Assembly (NCBI GenBank): GCA_021802375.1
Contig: JAKAAL010000015.1
Location: 1 to 16,989 of the forward strand
Length of the DNA stretch: 16,989 nucleotides
Direction: 5' to 3'
From: Bacillota bacterium
GTDB taxonomy: Bacteria; Bacillota_E; Sulfobacillia; Sulfobacillales; Sulfobacillaceae
Below the pieces are notes generated by a model. That model ran no database searches, was not told the origin of the DNA, and saw nothing but the letters and a program-made list of their open reading frames with translations. Position numbers and translations under genes: made by a program. This document shows positions 1 to 6,575 of the stretch, one piece after another; the first letter of the stretch is position 1; each line of letters starts with the position of its first letter.

Positions 1-213
1 AATCCGTGACGGTAGGAAAATCTACGAAGCCTGGGACAACCTCTCCTACGGGGTCAGAACAATTTTGGAGACTTGATGACTTCTCCCACCGCGACCGAAT
101 GTTTGGCATCATCGTCAACGCGAAGTTCATGATGTCTGCAAGGGCGAAGTGTGTCAAAATGGCGCGAGGCAGTGGTAAAATTCAGACATTACAATTGGTG
201 GGAGGTCTAATGT
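1..213. other. Leader region, no gene recognised
   Basis: No convincing coding region is seen here. An open frame runs across it but has no recognisable protein and continues out of frame into the following nuclease gene. The only clear signal is the GGAGGT ribosome site at 201-206 serving the ATG at 214. A TACAAT hexamer at 190-195 resembles a -10 box but has no matching -35 and lies too close to the ribosome site to be convincing. Confidence 0.5.
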
Positions 214-2184
214 ATGCGACTCATTCAAGCAAGAATTCAATATTTCAAAAACTACGTCGAACCCCAAACGGTCTCAGTCGAATCGGACATCACGTGCCTA
301 GTGGGGAAAAATGAATCGGGTAAAACGACTCTGCTTCAAGCCATTCACCGTGTAAACCCAGCTAACAAGGCTGAGTCATTCAATTTAATCCAAGAGTATC
401 CTCGTTGGCGTCTTGCCAGAGATCGACGGCAGAACCCCAACTTGGAAAGCGAGGTCGAACCAATCACCTTAACATACGTGCTTGACGATCCAGACCGCCG
501 GGTTTTATCCGAGAACTTGGAGGGCGAACCGCCAGCCGGAACGCACTTGGTCGTTAGCAGGAACTATGCCAACGAGATGCGAGTGCGTCTAGCAATTACC
601 TACGCGGACTTGATTGCTGCTGGATTGGCTCAATATAATCTGACTCAGGACACTGAGGTGCAGTCCTTAGCTCAAAAGGCAATGCAAGAGGTAATAGATG
701 CGGCAAAGCGAATACAGGTAGACCAAAAGGAGGCGGATCCTCCGCGCGCTAAAGCATGGGGAAGTTTGGCAACCTATCTTCGCAAGTGGGCGGATCTAGT
801 GTCTGGAATAACGGATTCGGAGGCTCTGGAGCCCGTCACGGATCGGATCCCTCGGACGTTTTACTTCTCAAGCTATGCGACATTACCTGGGGAAGCAGAC
901 CTACAAAATTTATCACGGAAGATCGAGCAAGGCGAGGCGTTGTCTCCATCAGAGAACACCGTAGTCGCATTGCTACGACACGCTGGCGAGGAACCCGAAG
1001 ACTTTTTGGATGAGGATTACGATAGTCGCAAAGCGGAACTGCAAGCCGCGAGCGTCGACTTAAGTCATCATGCGTTTGAATATTGGAAGCAGAATACGGA
1101 TCTTGCCGTCGTCTTCGATACCGACAACGTGGAGGTAGACCGCAACCAGCACGGCACTCCTATCATGCATCGTCTGTTAAAGATTCAGCTTCGGGACGAT
1201 CGCCACGGAGGCGTTGAAACCAACTTTACAACGCGCTCAGCTGGCTTTCGGTGGTACTTCTCGTTCTTTGCGGCGTTCAGCGAGTACCAGGACAGTGACG
1301 AGCCCATTGTCGTATTGTTGGACGAGCCCGGAACCAGCTTACATGGAGAGGCACAACAAGATTTTGTCCGCTTCATTTTTGACGAACTCGGGGCTTCCAA
1401 GCAAACCCTCTACACCACCCATTCCCAGCATATGGTCGACCCCACGAAGTACGAAAAGATTAGAGCTGTTCATGATCGAGCTACCAAGGACGATCCTGAT
1501 CGTGGGGTAGCCGTTACACTGGTCAGCTTAACAGCCGACCGTGACACCATTCTTCCGATCGAGTCGGCTCTCGGGTATTCACTTAGCCACCACTTGTTTC
1601 TGGGATCTGGGCAACATCTTGCTGTGGAAGGCAGTAGCGATTTCGTTTATTTGCAGCGAATGACCGAACATCTGGTGGCTATGGGCCAGGTCGGTTTAGA
1701 CCCGCGCCTGGCCATGATACCGGTTGGGAGCGCTGACAACATGCCAGTGTTTGTCGCGCTGCTAGGCCGTCGTCTCCGGGTGTCAGCGCTCATTGATGGC
1801 GACCGAGCTACAACGAAGTTTAGTCGAGTGAAAGCTGCAGCCGTTAGCAACGCAGTGCCGGAGAATGCCATTATTGTGTGCTCCGACGCCGACACCAGCT
1901 TGCCCAAGAACGCGGACATTGAAGACCTCTTCGAAGTAGACGACTATCTCAAATTGTACAATTGGGCGTTTAACGCGAACATTAAGGAACACGATCTTCC
2001 GCCAACGAACGAGCCTATAGTGAGGCGGATCACGATAGCTCGTGATGGTGAATATAATCATGCCTTACCGGCCCATGCGCTGACTCAACGTCGCGATGAA
2101 TTTTTTGCGGCCATTCGTCCGAAGTCCGTGGAGCGGTTTGCGAGTCTCTTCGAGCTACTAAACGCCACGATTAGGGAGGGCTGA
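214..2184 (+). CDS. OLD-family ATP-dependent nuclease (AAA_15 ATPase + TOPRIM)
   Basis: Predicted ATP-dependent endonuclease of the overcoming-lysogenization-defect (OLD) family, 656 aa. An ABC-type ATPase carries Walker A GKNESGKTT (residues 31-39), Walker B LLDEP with D370/E371, and an H-loop TTHS with H403. A C-terminal TOPRIM nuclease domain follows, with the conserved Glu in VEGSSD (E472) and the acidic pair DGD (D528, D530). All catalytic residues expected for a metal-dependent nuclease are present, so the gene looks intact. The start at 214 is chosen for GGAGGT seven bases upstream; the overlapping ATG at 210 is in another frame. The family acts in phage defence, alone (class 1) or with partners such as the UvrD-like GajB of Gabija. 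No helicase or other partner follows here, so a solo enzyme is the simplest reading; a partner upstream of the window cannot be excluded. It lies at the distal edge of a predicted selC-integrated element. Confidence 0.9.
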   Translation: MRLIQARIQYFKNYVEPQTVSVESDITCLVGKNESGKTTLLQAIHRVNPANKAESFNLIQEYPRWRLARDRRQNPNLESEVEPITLTYVLDDPDRRVLSENLEGEPPAGTHLVVSRNYANEMRVRLAITYADLIAAGLAQYNLTQDTEVQSLAQKAMQEVIDAAKRIQVDQKEADPPRAKAWGSLATYLRKWADLVSGITDSEALEPVTDRIPRTFYFSSYATLPGEADLQNLSRKIEQGEALSPSENTVVALLRHAGEEPEDFLDEDYDSRKAELQAASVDLSHHAFEYWKQNTDLAVVFDTDNVEVDRNQHGTPIMHRLLKIQLRDDRHGGVETNFTTRSAGFRWYFSFFAAFSEYQDSDEPIVVLLDEPGTSLHGEAQQDFVRFIFDELGASKQTLYTTHSQHMVDPTKYEKIRAVHDRATKDDPDRGVAVTLVSLTADRDTILPIESALGYSLSHHLFLGSGQHLAVEGSSDFVYLQRMTEHLVAMGQVGLDPRLAMIPVGSADNMPVFVALLGRRLRVSALIDGDRATTKFSRVKAAAVSNAVPENAIIVCSDADTSLPKNADIEDLFEVDDYLKLYNWAFNANIKEHDLPPTNEPIVRRITIARDGEYNHALPAHALTQRRDEFFAAIRPKSVERFASLFELLNATIREG

Positions 2185-2335
2185 GAATAGTTCGTCAGGC
2201 ATTGAATACGCCATCCGCGTGGGGTGGTCTGCTTCTCTAACCTCCTCGAAGGGTCTCACAAAAGGGGAAACCGACGGGCAGGGGTCTCGCCTGCAGTCGC
2301 GCGTCTACCCACCGGAACGTGTGTCCGAGACATCG

Positions 2336-2713
2336 CTCTCCCGGGGTTTCGAGGATACGATTGTCGGTTCGGCGGCGAGGAACGCGTCTTGCGCTACACT
2401 AGCAATGCACCATACCGTGTGCCGGACAGGACCATGCATGGTGAAGGTCCATTCAACCCACATCCAGTGTGTTGCCTCCTCGCTAAAGCTCGGTTAATCA
2501 CTTATGATGGTTACCCGATGGACGATTCGGATAAAAGGCGTTGTTACTGAATCCCGGCGGATAACGCGCTATCAATGAGCTGTGAATGTGCCGTGGCGGT
2601 TCATGAAATGTCCAAAGCAGTTTTCTATTCTCCTCGTCACCACGAGCCGTCACCAAGAGTGGGGCGGAACCCAGATGTGCCATAGACGGGAGACTACTCG
2701 GAAGACGTTTTGA
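2336..2713 (+). pseudogene. Probable decayed IS91-type (Y2) transposase, C-terminal part
   Basis: No intact gene is present, but pieces of one protein family seem to lie in order over two frames. The peptide FGGEERVLRYTSNAPYR resembles the family motif in which FGG-x-E-x-VL-x-Y leads into a conserved Tyr/Arg stretch. Further on come RLITYDG and DKRRCY, an in-frame stop, and IPADNAL, resembling the dGkR...lPA-eFl segment. In another frame VPWRFMKCPKQFSILL resembles the hvLPkgF-ik-iRhyG-l segment. The alignment is from memory of the family; each match alone is weak and it is the order that makes it credible. No terminal ends were identified. It could be an unrelated degraded sequence. Confidence 0.38.
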
Positions 2714-2813
2714 AATGGTCCTAACATCAAACGCCCCTTCTAAAGAATCGACGTCCGATACATGGTATTGGCCGGGGCCATGGTTACCCCCGTCACCATG
2801 CCGTCACCAAGAG
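2646..2813 (+). repeat. 14-bp direct repeat, two copies 154 bp apart
   Basis: The sequence GCCGTCACCAAGAG occurs exactly at 2646-2659 and again at 2800-2813, followed by TGG and CGG respectively. A shorter piece, CGTCACCA, occurs once more at 2791-2798. Both copies lie in the decayed stretch between the nuclease gene and the selC relic. They may mark a duplication within the transposase relic or a recombination scar; nothing else in the sequence distinguishes these. Confidence 0.5.
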
Positions 2814-2927
2814 CGGATGGAAACGCGGATTTCATGGAGACGCGATAGACAGCCTCGATCGCCTAAACCCTTGTTAATCAAGCACTCTAGCCTATTCCGT
2901 AGACGGTATTGACCGGTGTTACTGTGT

Positions 2928-2990
2928 CTTCAAATCCAATGGTCGGCGTTAGACGTCGACGGTGGGTTCGATTCCCACATATCCCCGCCA
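2928..2990 (+). pseudogene. selC: 3' part of a selenocysteine tRNA gene (putative attachment-site relic)
   Basis: The stretch reads as the 3' two thirds of tRNA-Sec. It has the anticodon loop CTTCAAA (2928-2934) with anticodon TCA (2930-2932), the 3' anticodon strand TCCAA, and a long variable arm with a 7-bp stem (2942-2948 with 2954-2960, one G-T pair, loop TTAGA). The T arm is perfect (GTGGG 2962-2966, loop TTCGATT, CCCAC 2974-2978). Eight acceptor bases ATATCCCC (2979-2986) are followed by discriminator G and CCA. Eight rather than seven acceptor bases, the long variable arm and the UCA anticodon are hallmarks of bacterial tRNA-Sec. The 5' half is absent: no GGGGATAT-like acceptor or D arm lies upstream, and the bases before the anticodon loop (TGTGT) cannot pair with TCCAA. 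This is what a tRNA-targeting tyrosine recombinase leaves as the displaced distal att copy. Confidence 0.82.
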
Positions 2991-3036
2991 AGCTAAGCTC
3001 TGCAAGGATTTCAGGGCATTTCCTCCGAGGTGTCGG

Positions 3037-3065
3037 GCTCGCCATAAGGTGAGCTTTTTCTTTTT
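3037..3065 (+). terminator. Intrinsic terminator behind the selC relic
   Basis: GCTCGCC (3037-3043) pairs over seven positions, one of them G-T, with GGTGAGC (3048-3054) around an ATAA loop. It is followed directly by TTTTTCTTTTT (3055-3065). It sits 46 bases after the CCA of the selC fragment, in the same direction, as the native terminator of a tRNA-Sec transcription unit would. This supports reading the sequence to its right as the original chromosome flank. Confidence 0.82.
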
Positions 3066-3459
3066 CGTCAACACTTTCATCAACACGAGCGTGTCTACCC
3101 CAGTTTACTGTGTTGCCACAGTGGAACGGATGGTCTCTAGTGGGTTGCTGCTAGGCGAACCTCGAGGGCATTCGGACTTAAGAAGTCGCGGGGATGTCAC
3201 TGTTAAGATGCCCATATTTTCCCGTTTTAGTCCGCTCGACACGATGAAAACTGCTAAACGAGGCCACGGCCGTACCACTCATTGAGGCAAACCATGCGCC
3301 GATGCGTCCCACATTGCGCACCAACAACAAGCTTAAGTAATTGAGAAAGACCTCAATCACTCAGTCTTCTTGATGACGGTTTCCAAGACAAGAATGGGAG
3401 TCCGTAGGGCGGTCTCCTGTATAATGCTGTCCAGTATGGTCTGGGGGAGAGAGCTACCC
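3066..3459. other. Non-coding stretch with small hairpins; possible promoter near its end
   Basis: No recognisable gene is seen on either strand. Two perfect six-base inverted repeats occur: ACTGTG/CACAGT at 3107-3122 (loop TTGC) and ATTGAG/CTCAAT at 3340-3357 (loop AAAGAC). Neither has a T-tract. A consensus TATAAT lies at 3420-3425, 34 bases before the acetyltransferase start, but the hexamer 17 bases further up (GGAGTC) is not a good -35, so a promoter is only possible. Confidence 0.4.
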
Positions 3460-3973
3460 ATGGAGATCGTCGTACGCCGAGCCATTCCCCATGATGGAGC
3501 TCGGATTGCCGCTATTTACAACCAAGGCATCCAAGCCCGCACCGCAACCTTTGAAACCGATTTACGAACGGCCGACGATCAGAGGCAATGGATCGCGGAG
3601 CATAGCGGAGCATGCGGATGCGCCGGCGGTGGTCGCGGTTGTCCGCGGGACTGTCGTCGGTTTCGCCCATGCGGCAGCCTATCGGTCCCGTCCGTGTTAT
3701 CAGGGCATTGGAGAATTTTCGGTGTATGTCGACGCCAACTTTCAGTCACGCGGTGTGGGGAAGATATTGCTCACGGCGCTCATTGCCGAAGCCCGGGAGC
3801 TGGGGTACTGGAAGCTCGTGTCCCGTATTTTCGACTTCAATACGGCGAGCCGAAAATTGTGTCAAGCGTGCGGGTTTCGAGAGGTGGGGATTTATGAGAA
3901 GCACGGCCAGTTGGACGGCCGGTGGATTGACTGCGTTATCGTAGAAAAAGTGATTACCGAGAATCTCTGGTAG
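3460..3973 (+). pseudogene. GNAT acetyltransferase (ArsN/phosphinothricin acetyltransferase-like), frameshifted by a 10-bp duplication
   Basis: Two overlapping frames together encode one acetyltransferase of the GCN5 superfamily, similar in layout to the phosphinothricin/arsinothricin N-acetyltransferases (PAT, ArsN1). The first frame starts at ATG 3460 after a GGGGGAGA ribosome site and gives the N-terminus MEIVVRRAIPHDG with the IAAIYN and TATFET segments. The second gives the rest, with the acetyl-CoA loop QSRGVGK, a long C-terminal half ending EKVITENLW, and the stop at 3973. The break lies at 3595-3613, where GCGGAGCAT is tandemly repeated with a 10-bp period. Removing one 10-bp unit restores a continuous 167-aa reading frame across the junction IAEHADAPAVV. 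As it stands the gene makes a short, out-of-frame product. It sits just upstream of arsR, where ArsN homologues are often found; the substrate is inference. It could also be a general PAT-type acetyltransferase. Confidence 0.85.
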
Positions 3974-3981
3974 AACCAACG

Positions 3982-4002
3982 GACGCACTCTCCGAGTGCG
4001 TC
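3982..4002 (+). terminator. Perfect 9-bp hairpin after the acetyltransferase gene (no T-tract)
   Basis: GACGCACTC (3982-3990) and GAGTGCGTC (3994-4002) form a perfect nine-pair stem with a TCC loop, starting 9 bases after the acetyltransferase stop. No run of T follows on either strand, so it may be a poor intrinsic terminator, an mRNA 3'-end stabiliser, or a binding site. Confidence 0.45.
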
Positions 4003-4385
4003 ACCACAGCCGCCGCTTGATTGGCACTCGTTTTCGCCTTCTTTTGAGGTGTCCCATTCGTCTCTCCAGTGACCTCCCGGACGCTGGCAACACCACGACG
4101 TCCGATTGAGGATCCGGTAGGGTGCGATGGTGACGGACCCTCCAGTGCAGCAAGGTCCGACCACACGAGCGGCATCGTGCATGAGTTTCGTCGCCGTTGC
4201 GAAGTTTTCTCGTTGCACCTTCGCCGTTCAGGGCATGGTTTGCCAAAGTAAATGGCCGATGGTCAAGGGAGCCTGTACGGACACTGACGGACCGCCTGGG
4301 TCAGACTCACTCCATCCGCCCGACATAAGGTCCACGATACCTATACCCGGTGCGGCAAGGGTTCACCGAAAAATCTCTCTCACTC
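4003..4385. other. Gene-free stretch between acetyltransferase and arsR
   Basis: Several short open frames exist on both strands, but none has a ribosome site or resembles a known protein. The minus strand frames are Arg- and Ser-rich, as expected of shadow translations of G+C-rich DNA. I see no repeat ends of a mobile element. The only supported signals are at the edges: the hairpin at 3982-4002 and the arsR operator at 4386. Confidence 0.4.
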
Positions 4386-4411
4386 TATCGTGATATGCTA
4401 ATATGATGATA
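4386..4411. promoter_or_regulatory. Dyad operator and extended -10 promoter of the ars operon
   Basis: An imperfect 26-bp inverted repeat has half-sites TATCGTGATAT and ATATGATGATA around GCTA; nine of eleven positions in each arm are symmetric. Size, A+T content and place are those of an ArsR/SmtB-family operator. Inside it, TGATATGCT (4391-4399) matches an extended -10 element (TGn plus TATGCT), with a poor -35 above it. ArsR bound here would cover the -10 box. The repeat ends 15 bases before the arsR ATG, just before the AAAGGAGGGG ribosome site. Confidence 0.6.
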
Positions 4412-4426
4412 AAAGGAGGGGCGCGC

Positions 4427-4789
4427 ATGTACGAGGACTGGGCTGAACGGTGGCGGGCACTGGGAGATCCCACGCGATTGCACATTCTCCGGCTGCTGAG
4501 CATACGGGATGCCTGTGTGTGTGAGTTGGTGGAGCTGCTGCCCATCAGCCAGTCGGCGGTCTCGCAGCATCTCCGCAAGCTCAAGTATGCCGGATTTGTC
4601 CGCGACTATCGTGAGAAGTCATGGATTTTTTATGCGTTGCGTCCGGACATCCCACCGGCCATCACCCAGTTGCTGCAGGAGTTGGCGATTCCGGACACGG
4701 AGGCCGCGTGGCTGCGGAGCCACCAGGTGGGAGCCTCGTGCTCCGTCCCCGGGGCCGTGGAGGACGATTCCCTGAAGGTGTCGGAATGA
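4427..4789 (+). CDS. arsR: ArsR-family arsenite-responsive repressor
   Basis: Winged-helix metalloregulator of 120 aa that binds the operator as a dimer and is released by As(III) or Sb(III). The HTH contains a recognition helix SQSAVSQHLR (residues 41-50), preceded by the family motif ALGDPTRLHILRLL near the N-terminus. The metalloid-binding pair is the Cys-x-Cys of DACVCEL (C30, C32), as in the classical ArsR ELCVCDL motif. A further Cys, C105, near the C-terminus could supply a third thiolate. The start at 4427 is preferred over in-frame ATGs at 4403 and 4406 because AAAGGAGGGG (4412-4420) sits seven bases before it, and because the upstream ATGs lie inside the operator. It is the first gene of the four-gene operon; arsB follows after 46 bases. 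Confidence 0.93.
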   Translation: MYEDWAERWRALGDPTRLHILRLLSIRDACVCELVELLPISQSAVSQHLRKLKYAGFVRDYREKSWIFYALRPDIPPAITQLLQELAIPDTEAAWLRSHQVGASCSVPGAVEDDSLKVSE

Positions 4790-4835
4790 TGGGGTTGCGG
4801 CGTCCAAGGCCCCTTATCGGCGCGAGGGGATGGGC

Positions 4836-6131
4836 ATGGCGATAGGGCTGGCCGTTGGCATGTTCTTAGTGGTGTTGGTGCTAATCATTGTCCAGCCACG
4901 CGGTCTCTCGATTGGATGGACCGCGCTGGGCGGGGCCGTGGTGGCCCTCCTGCTGGGGATTGTGTCGTGGACCAACGTGGGCACGGTGGTGGGCATTGTC
5001 TGGGATGCGACCCTCACCTTCGTGGCGGTGATTCTCATTTCGTTGATTCTCGATGCGGTGGGCTTCTTTGAGTGGTCGGCCCTGCATATGATTCGGTTCG
5101 CCCGCGGGCACGGACTCCGGTTGTTTCTGCTCTTAGGCATCCTCGGGGCGCTGGTGGCCATGTTTTTTGCCAATGATGGAGCCGCGCTCATTCTGACGCC
5201 GATCGTGTATGAACAGGCGAAAGCGCTCAAACTGGATCCCAAGGCGACCGTGGCGCTCATCATGGCGAGCGGCTTCATTGCCGATACGACGTCGTTGCCA
5301 TTGGTGGTCTCCAACCTGGTCAATATTGTGTCGGCCGGCTATTTCGATCTGGGATTCGGATCCTATGCCCTCCGCATGGTACCCGTGGACGTGGTGGCGC
5401 TAGCGGCGAGCTTGGGGGTGTTGTACCTCTTTTATCGACGCGCCCTCCCCGCCAGGGTGACGACCACCGCGCTGCGATCGCCCGCATCGGCGATTAAGGA
5501 TCCCCAGGTCTTTCGGGCGGCGTGGGTGGTGTTGGCCCTCTTGCTCGTCGGCTATTTCGCCAGCCAGTTTTTGCATTGGCCAGTGGCGATTTTCGCGGGG
5601 GCGGCGGCAGTGGGACTGCTAGTCATCGCGCATCGGAGCCCGGTGGTGCCCATCCCGTCGTTAATTCGGAACGCGCCCTGGAAAGTGGTCGTGTTTTCGA
5701 TTGGCATGTATGTCGTGGTCTTTGGCTTGCGGAACGTGGGCCTGACCCATCTCTTGGGCACGGTCTTGACGGCCCTGGCGACCCACGGTGCCGTTGCCGG
5801 TATTGTGGGAACGGGATTCGTGGCGGCCGGGCTCTCCTCAGTGATGAACAACATGCCGACGGTGCTCATTAATGCGTTGGCGATTCACGATGCCACAGTC
5901 AGTTCTACCCTGCATACGGCCATGGCGTACGCCAACGTGGTGGGTTGTGATTTAGGCCCCAAGTTTACCCCGATTGGCTCCCTTGCGACGCTCCTTTGGC
6001 TGCATGTGTTAGAGCAACGAGGCGTGCGCATTACCTGGGGGTATTACATGCGTGTGGGCGTGACGCTCACCATTCCGGTGCTCTTGGTCACGTTGATGGC
6101 GCTTTGGGGCTGGTCTGCGGTGATTGGATAG
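4836..6131 (+). CDS. arsB: Arsenite efflux permease ArsB
   Basis: Inner-membrane As(III)/Sb(III) exporter of the ion transporter superfamily, 431 aa, close to the usual 429 aa. It has the full pattern of about a dozen hydrophobic segments and many stretches that match ArsB as I recall it. Examples are QPRGLSIGW near the N-terminus, FFANDGAALILTPIV, IADTTSLPLVVSNLVNIVSA, SSVMNNMPTVL, and CDLGPKFTPIGSLATLLWLH with WGYYMRVG near the C-terminus. It belongs to the ArsB rather than the ACR3 family. ATG 4836 is chosen because GAGGGG (4824-4829 region) has workable spacing for it and would almost touch the ATG at 4830. No ArsA ATPase is nearby, so it should work from the proton gradient alone. OsmC follows after 10 bases. 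Confidence 0.95.
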   Translation: MAIGLAVGMFLVVLVLIIVQPRGLSIGWTALGGAVVALLLGIVSWTNVGTVVGIVWDATLTFVAVILISLILDAVGFFEWSALHMIRFARGHGLRLFLLLGILGALVAMFFANDGAALILTPIVYEQAKALKLDPKATVALIMASGFIADTTSLPLVVSNLVNIVSAGYFDLGFGSYALRMVPVDVVALAASLGVLYLFYRRALPARVTTTALRSPASAIKDPQVFRAAWVVLALLLVGYFASQFLHWPVAIFAGAAAVGLLVIAHRSPVVPIPSLIRNAPWKVVVFSIGMYVVVFGLRNVGLTHLLGTVLTALATHGAVAGIVGTGFVAAGLSSVMNNMPTVLINALAIHDATVSSTLHTAMAYANVVGCDLGPKFTPIGSLATLLWLHVLEQRGVRITWGYYMRVGVTLTIPVLLVTLMALWGWSAVIG

Positions 6132-6141
6132 GGGGACAACG

Positions 6142-6561
6142 ATGCAAACGTACGAGGTCCAGATGCGCCGACAAAGCGCACAACAGGTCATCGCCAGCAC
6201 CCGCGACCTGTCGTTGACGCTGGGGGCGAAGCGTGGCGACCCGGGCGCCGGATTCAATCCGGTCGAAACCCTGTTGTCGGCCCTGGGGGCGTGCATGCTG
6301 ACCGCGCTCCAAATGGTGGCCGAACTGTCGCGGGTGCCGGTCACGGGCCTGGCCATTCACCTGACTGGGGTGCGCCAAGACCAACCGCCCCAATTGGTCT
6401 CGGTCACCTATGCATTGCGCGTGCAGACCGACGTGGCCGAGGATCGGCTGACGCGATTGGTGGCGACGGCACAGCGCAACAGCACCGTCTATCAAACCCT
6501 GGCGCTGGCGATCCCCGTGTCCGGCACCGTGGTGCGGGACACCGGAACGGTGCCCATCTAA
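6142..6561 (+). CDS. OsmC-family protein lacking the second redox cysteine
   Basis: OsmC/Ohr superfamily protein of 139 aa. Members reduce organic or hydrogen peroxides with a Cys pair. The core motif NPVETLLSALGAC places the first, peroxidatic Cys at C51 at the start of the central helix, as in OsmC. At the place of the second Cys, normally in a CPV/CPxxxTL context, the sequence is NSTVYQTL, so this Cys is replaced. The protein could react with peroxide only with an external thiol, or it may have another role such as binding persulfides or small molecules. Many short OsmC-like proteins beside sulfur-handling genes share this. ATG 6142 follows GGGGGA at 6131-6136; the ribosome site overlaps the arsB stop, and the next gene starts 14 bases on, so it is in the ars operon. 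Confidence 0.88.
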   Translation: MQTYEVQMRRQSAQQVIASTRDLSLTLGAKRGDPGAGFNPVETLLSALGACMLTALQMVAELSRVPVTGLAIHLTGVRQDQPPQLVSVTYALRVQTDVAEDRLTRLVATAQRNSTVYQTLALAIPVSGTVVRDTGTVPI

Positions 6562-6575
6562 GGAGGTTATTCCAC

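Noticed and set aside
2890..2990. A complete functional tRNA gene, or the 3' end of tmRNA
   Set aside because: No 5' acceptor strand or D arm is present, and the bases before the anticodon loop do not pair with TCCAA. tmRNA has a seven-base acceptor and no anticodon-loop segment like CTTCAAATCC; the eight-base acceptor and long variable stem fit tRNA-Sec.
3186..3196. GGGGATGT as a possible displaced 5' end of the selC fragment
   Set aside because: It could pair with ATATCCCC using a wobble, but no D arm or anticodon stem follows it and it lies downstream of the fragment, so chance is more likely.
6291..6575. N-terminal extension of the flavoenzyme ORF over the osmC gene
   Set aside because: The extension is antiphase to the clear osmC reading frame and Arg/Gly-rich. 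AGGAGGT directly before ATG 6576 and the FAD motif right after it fix the start.
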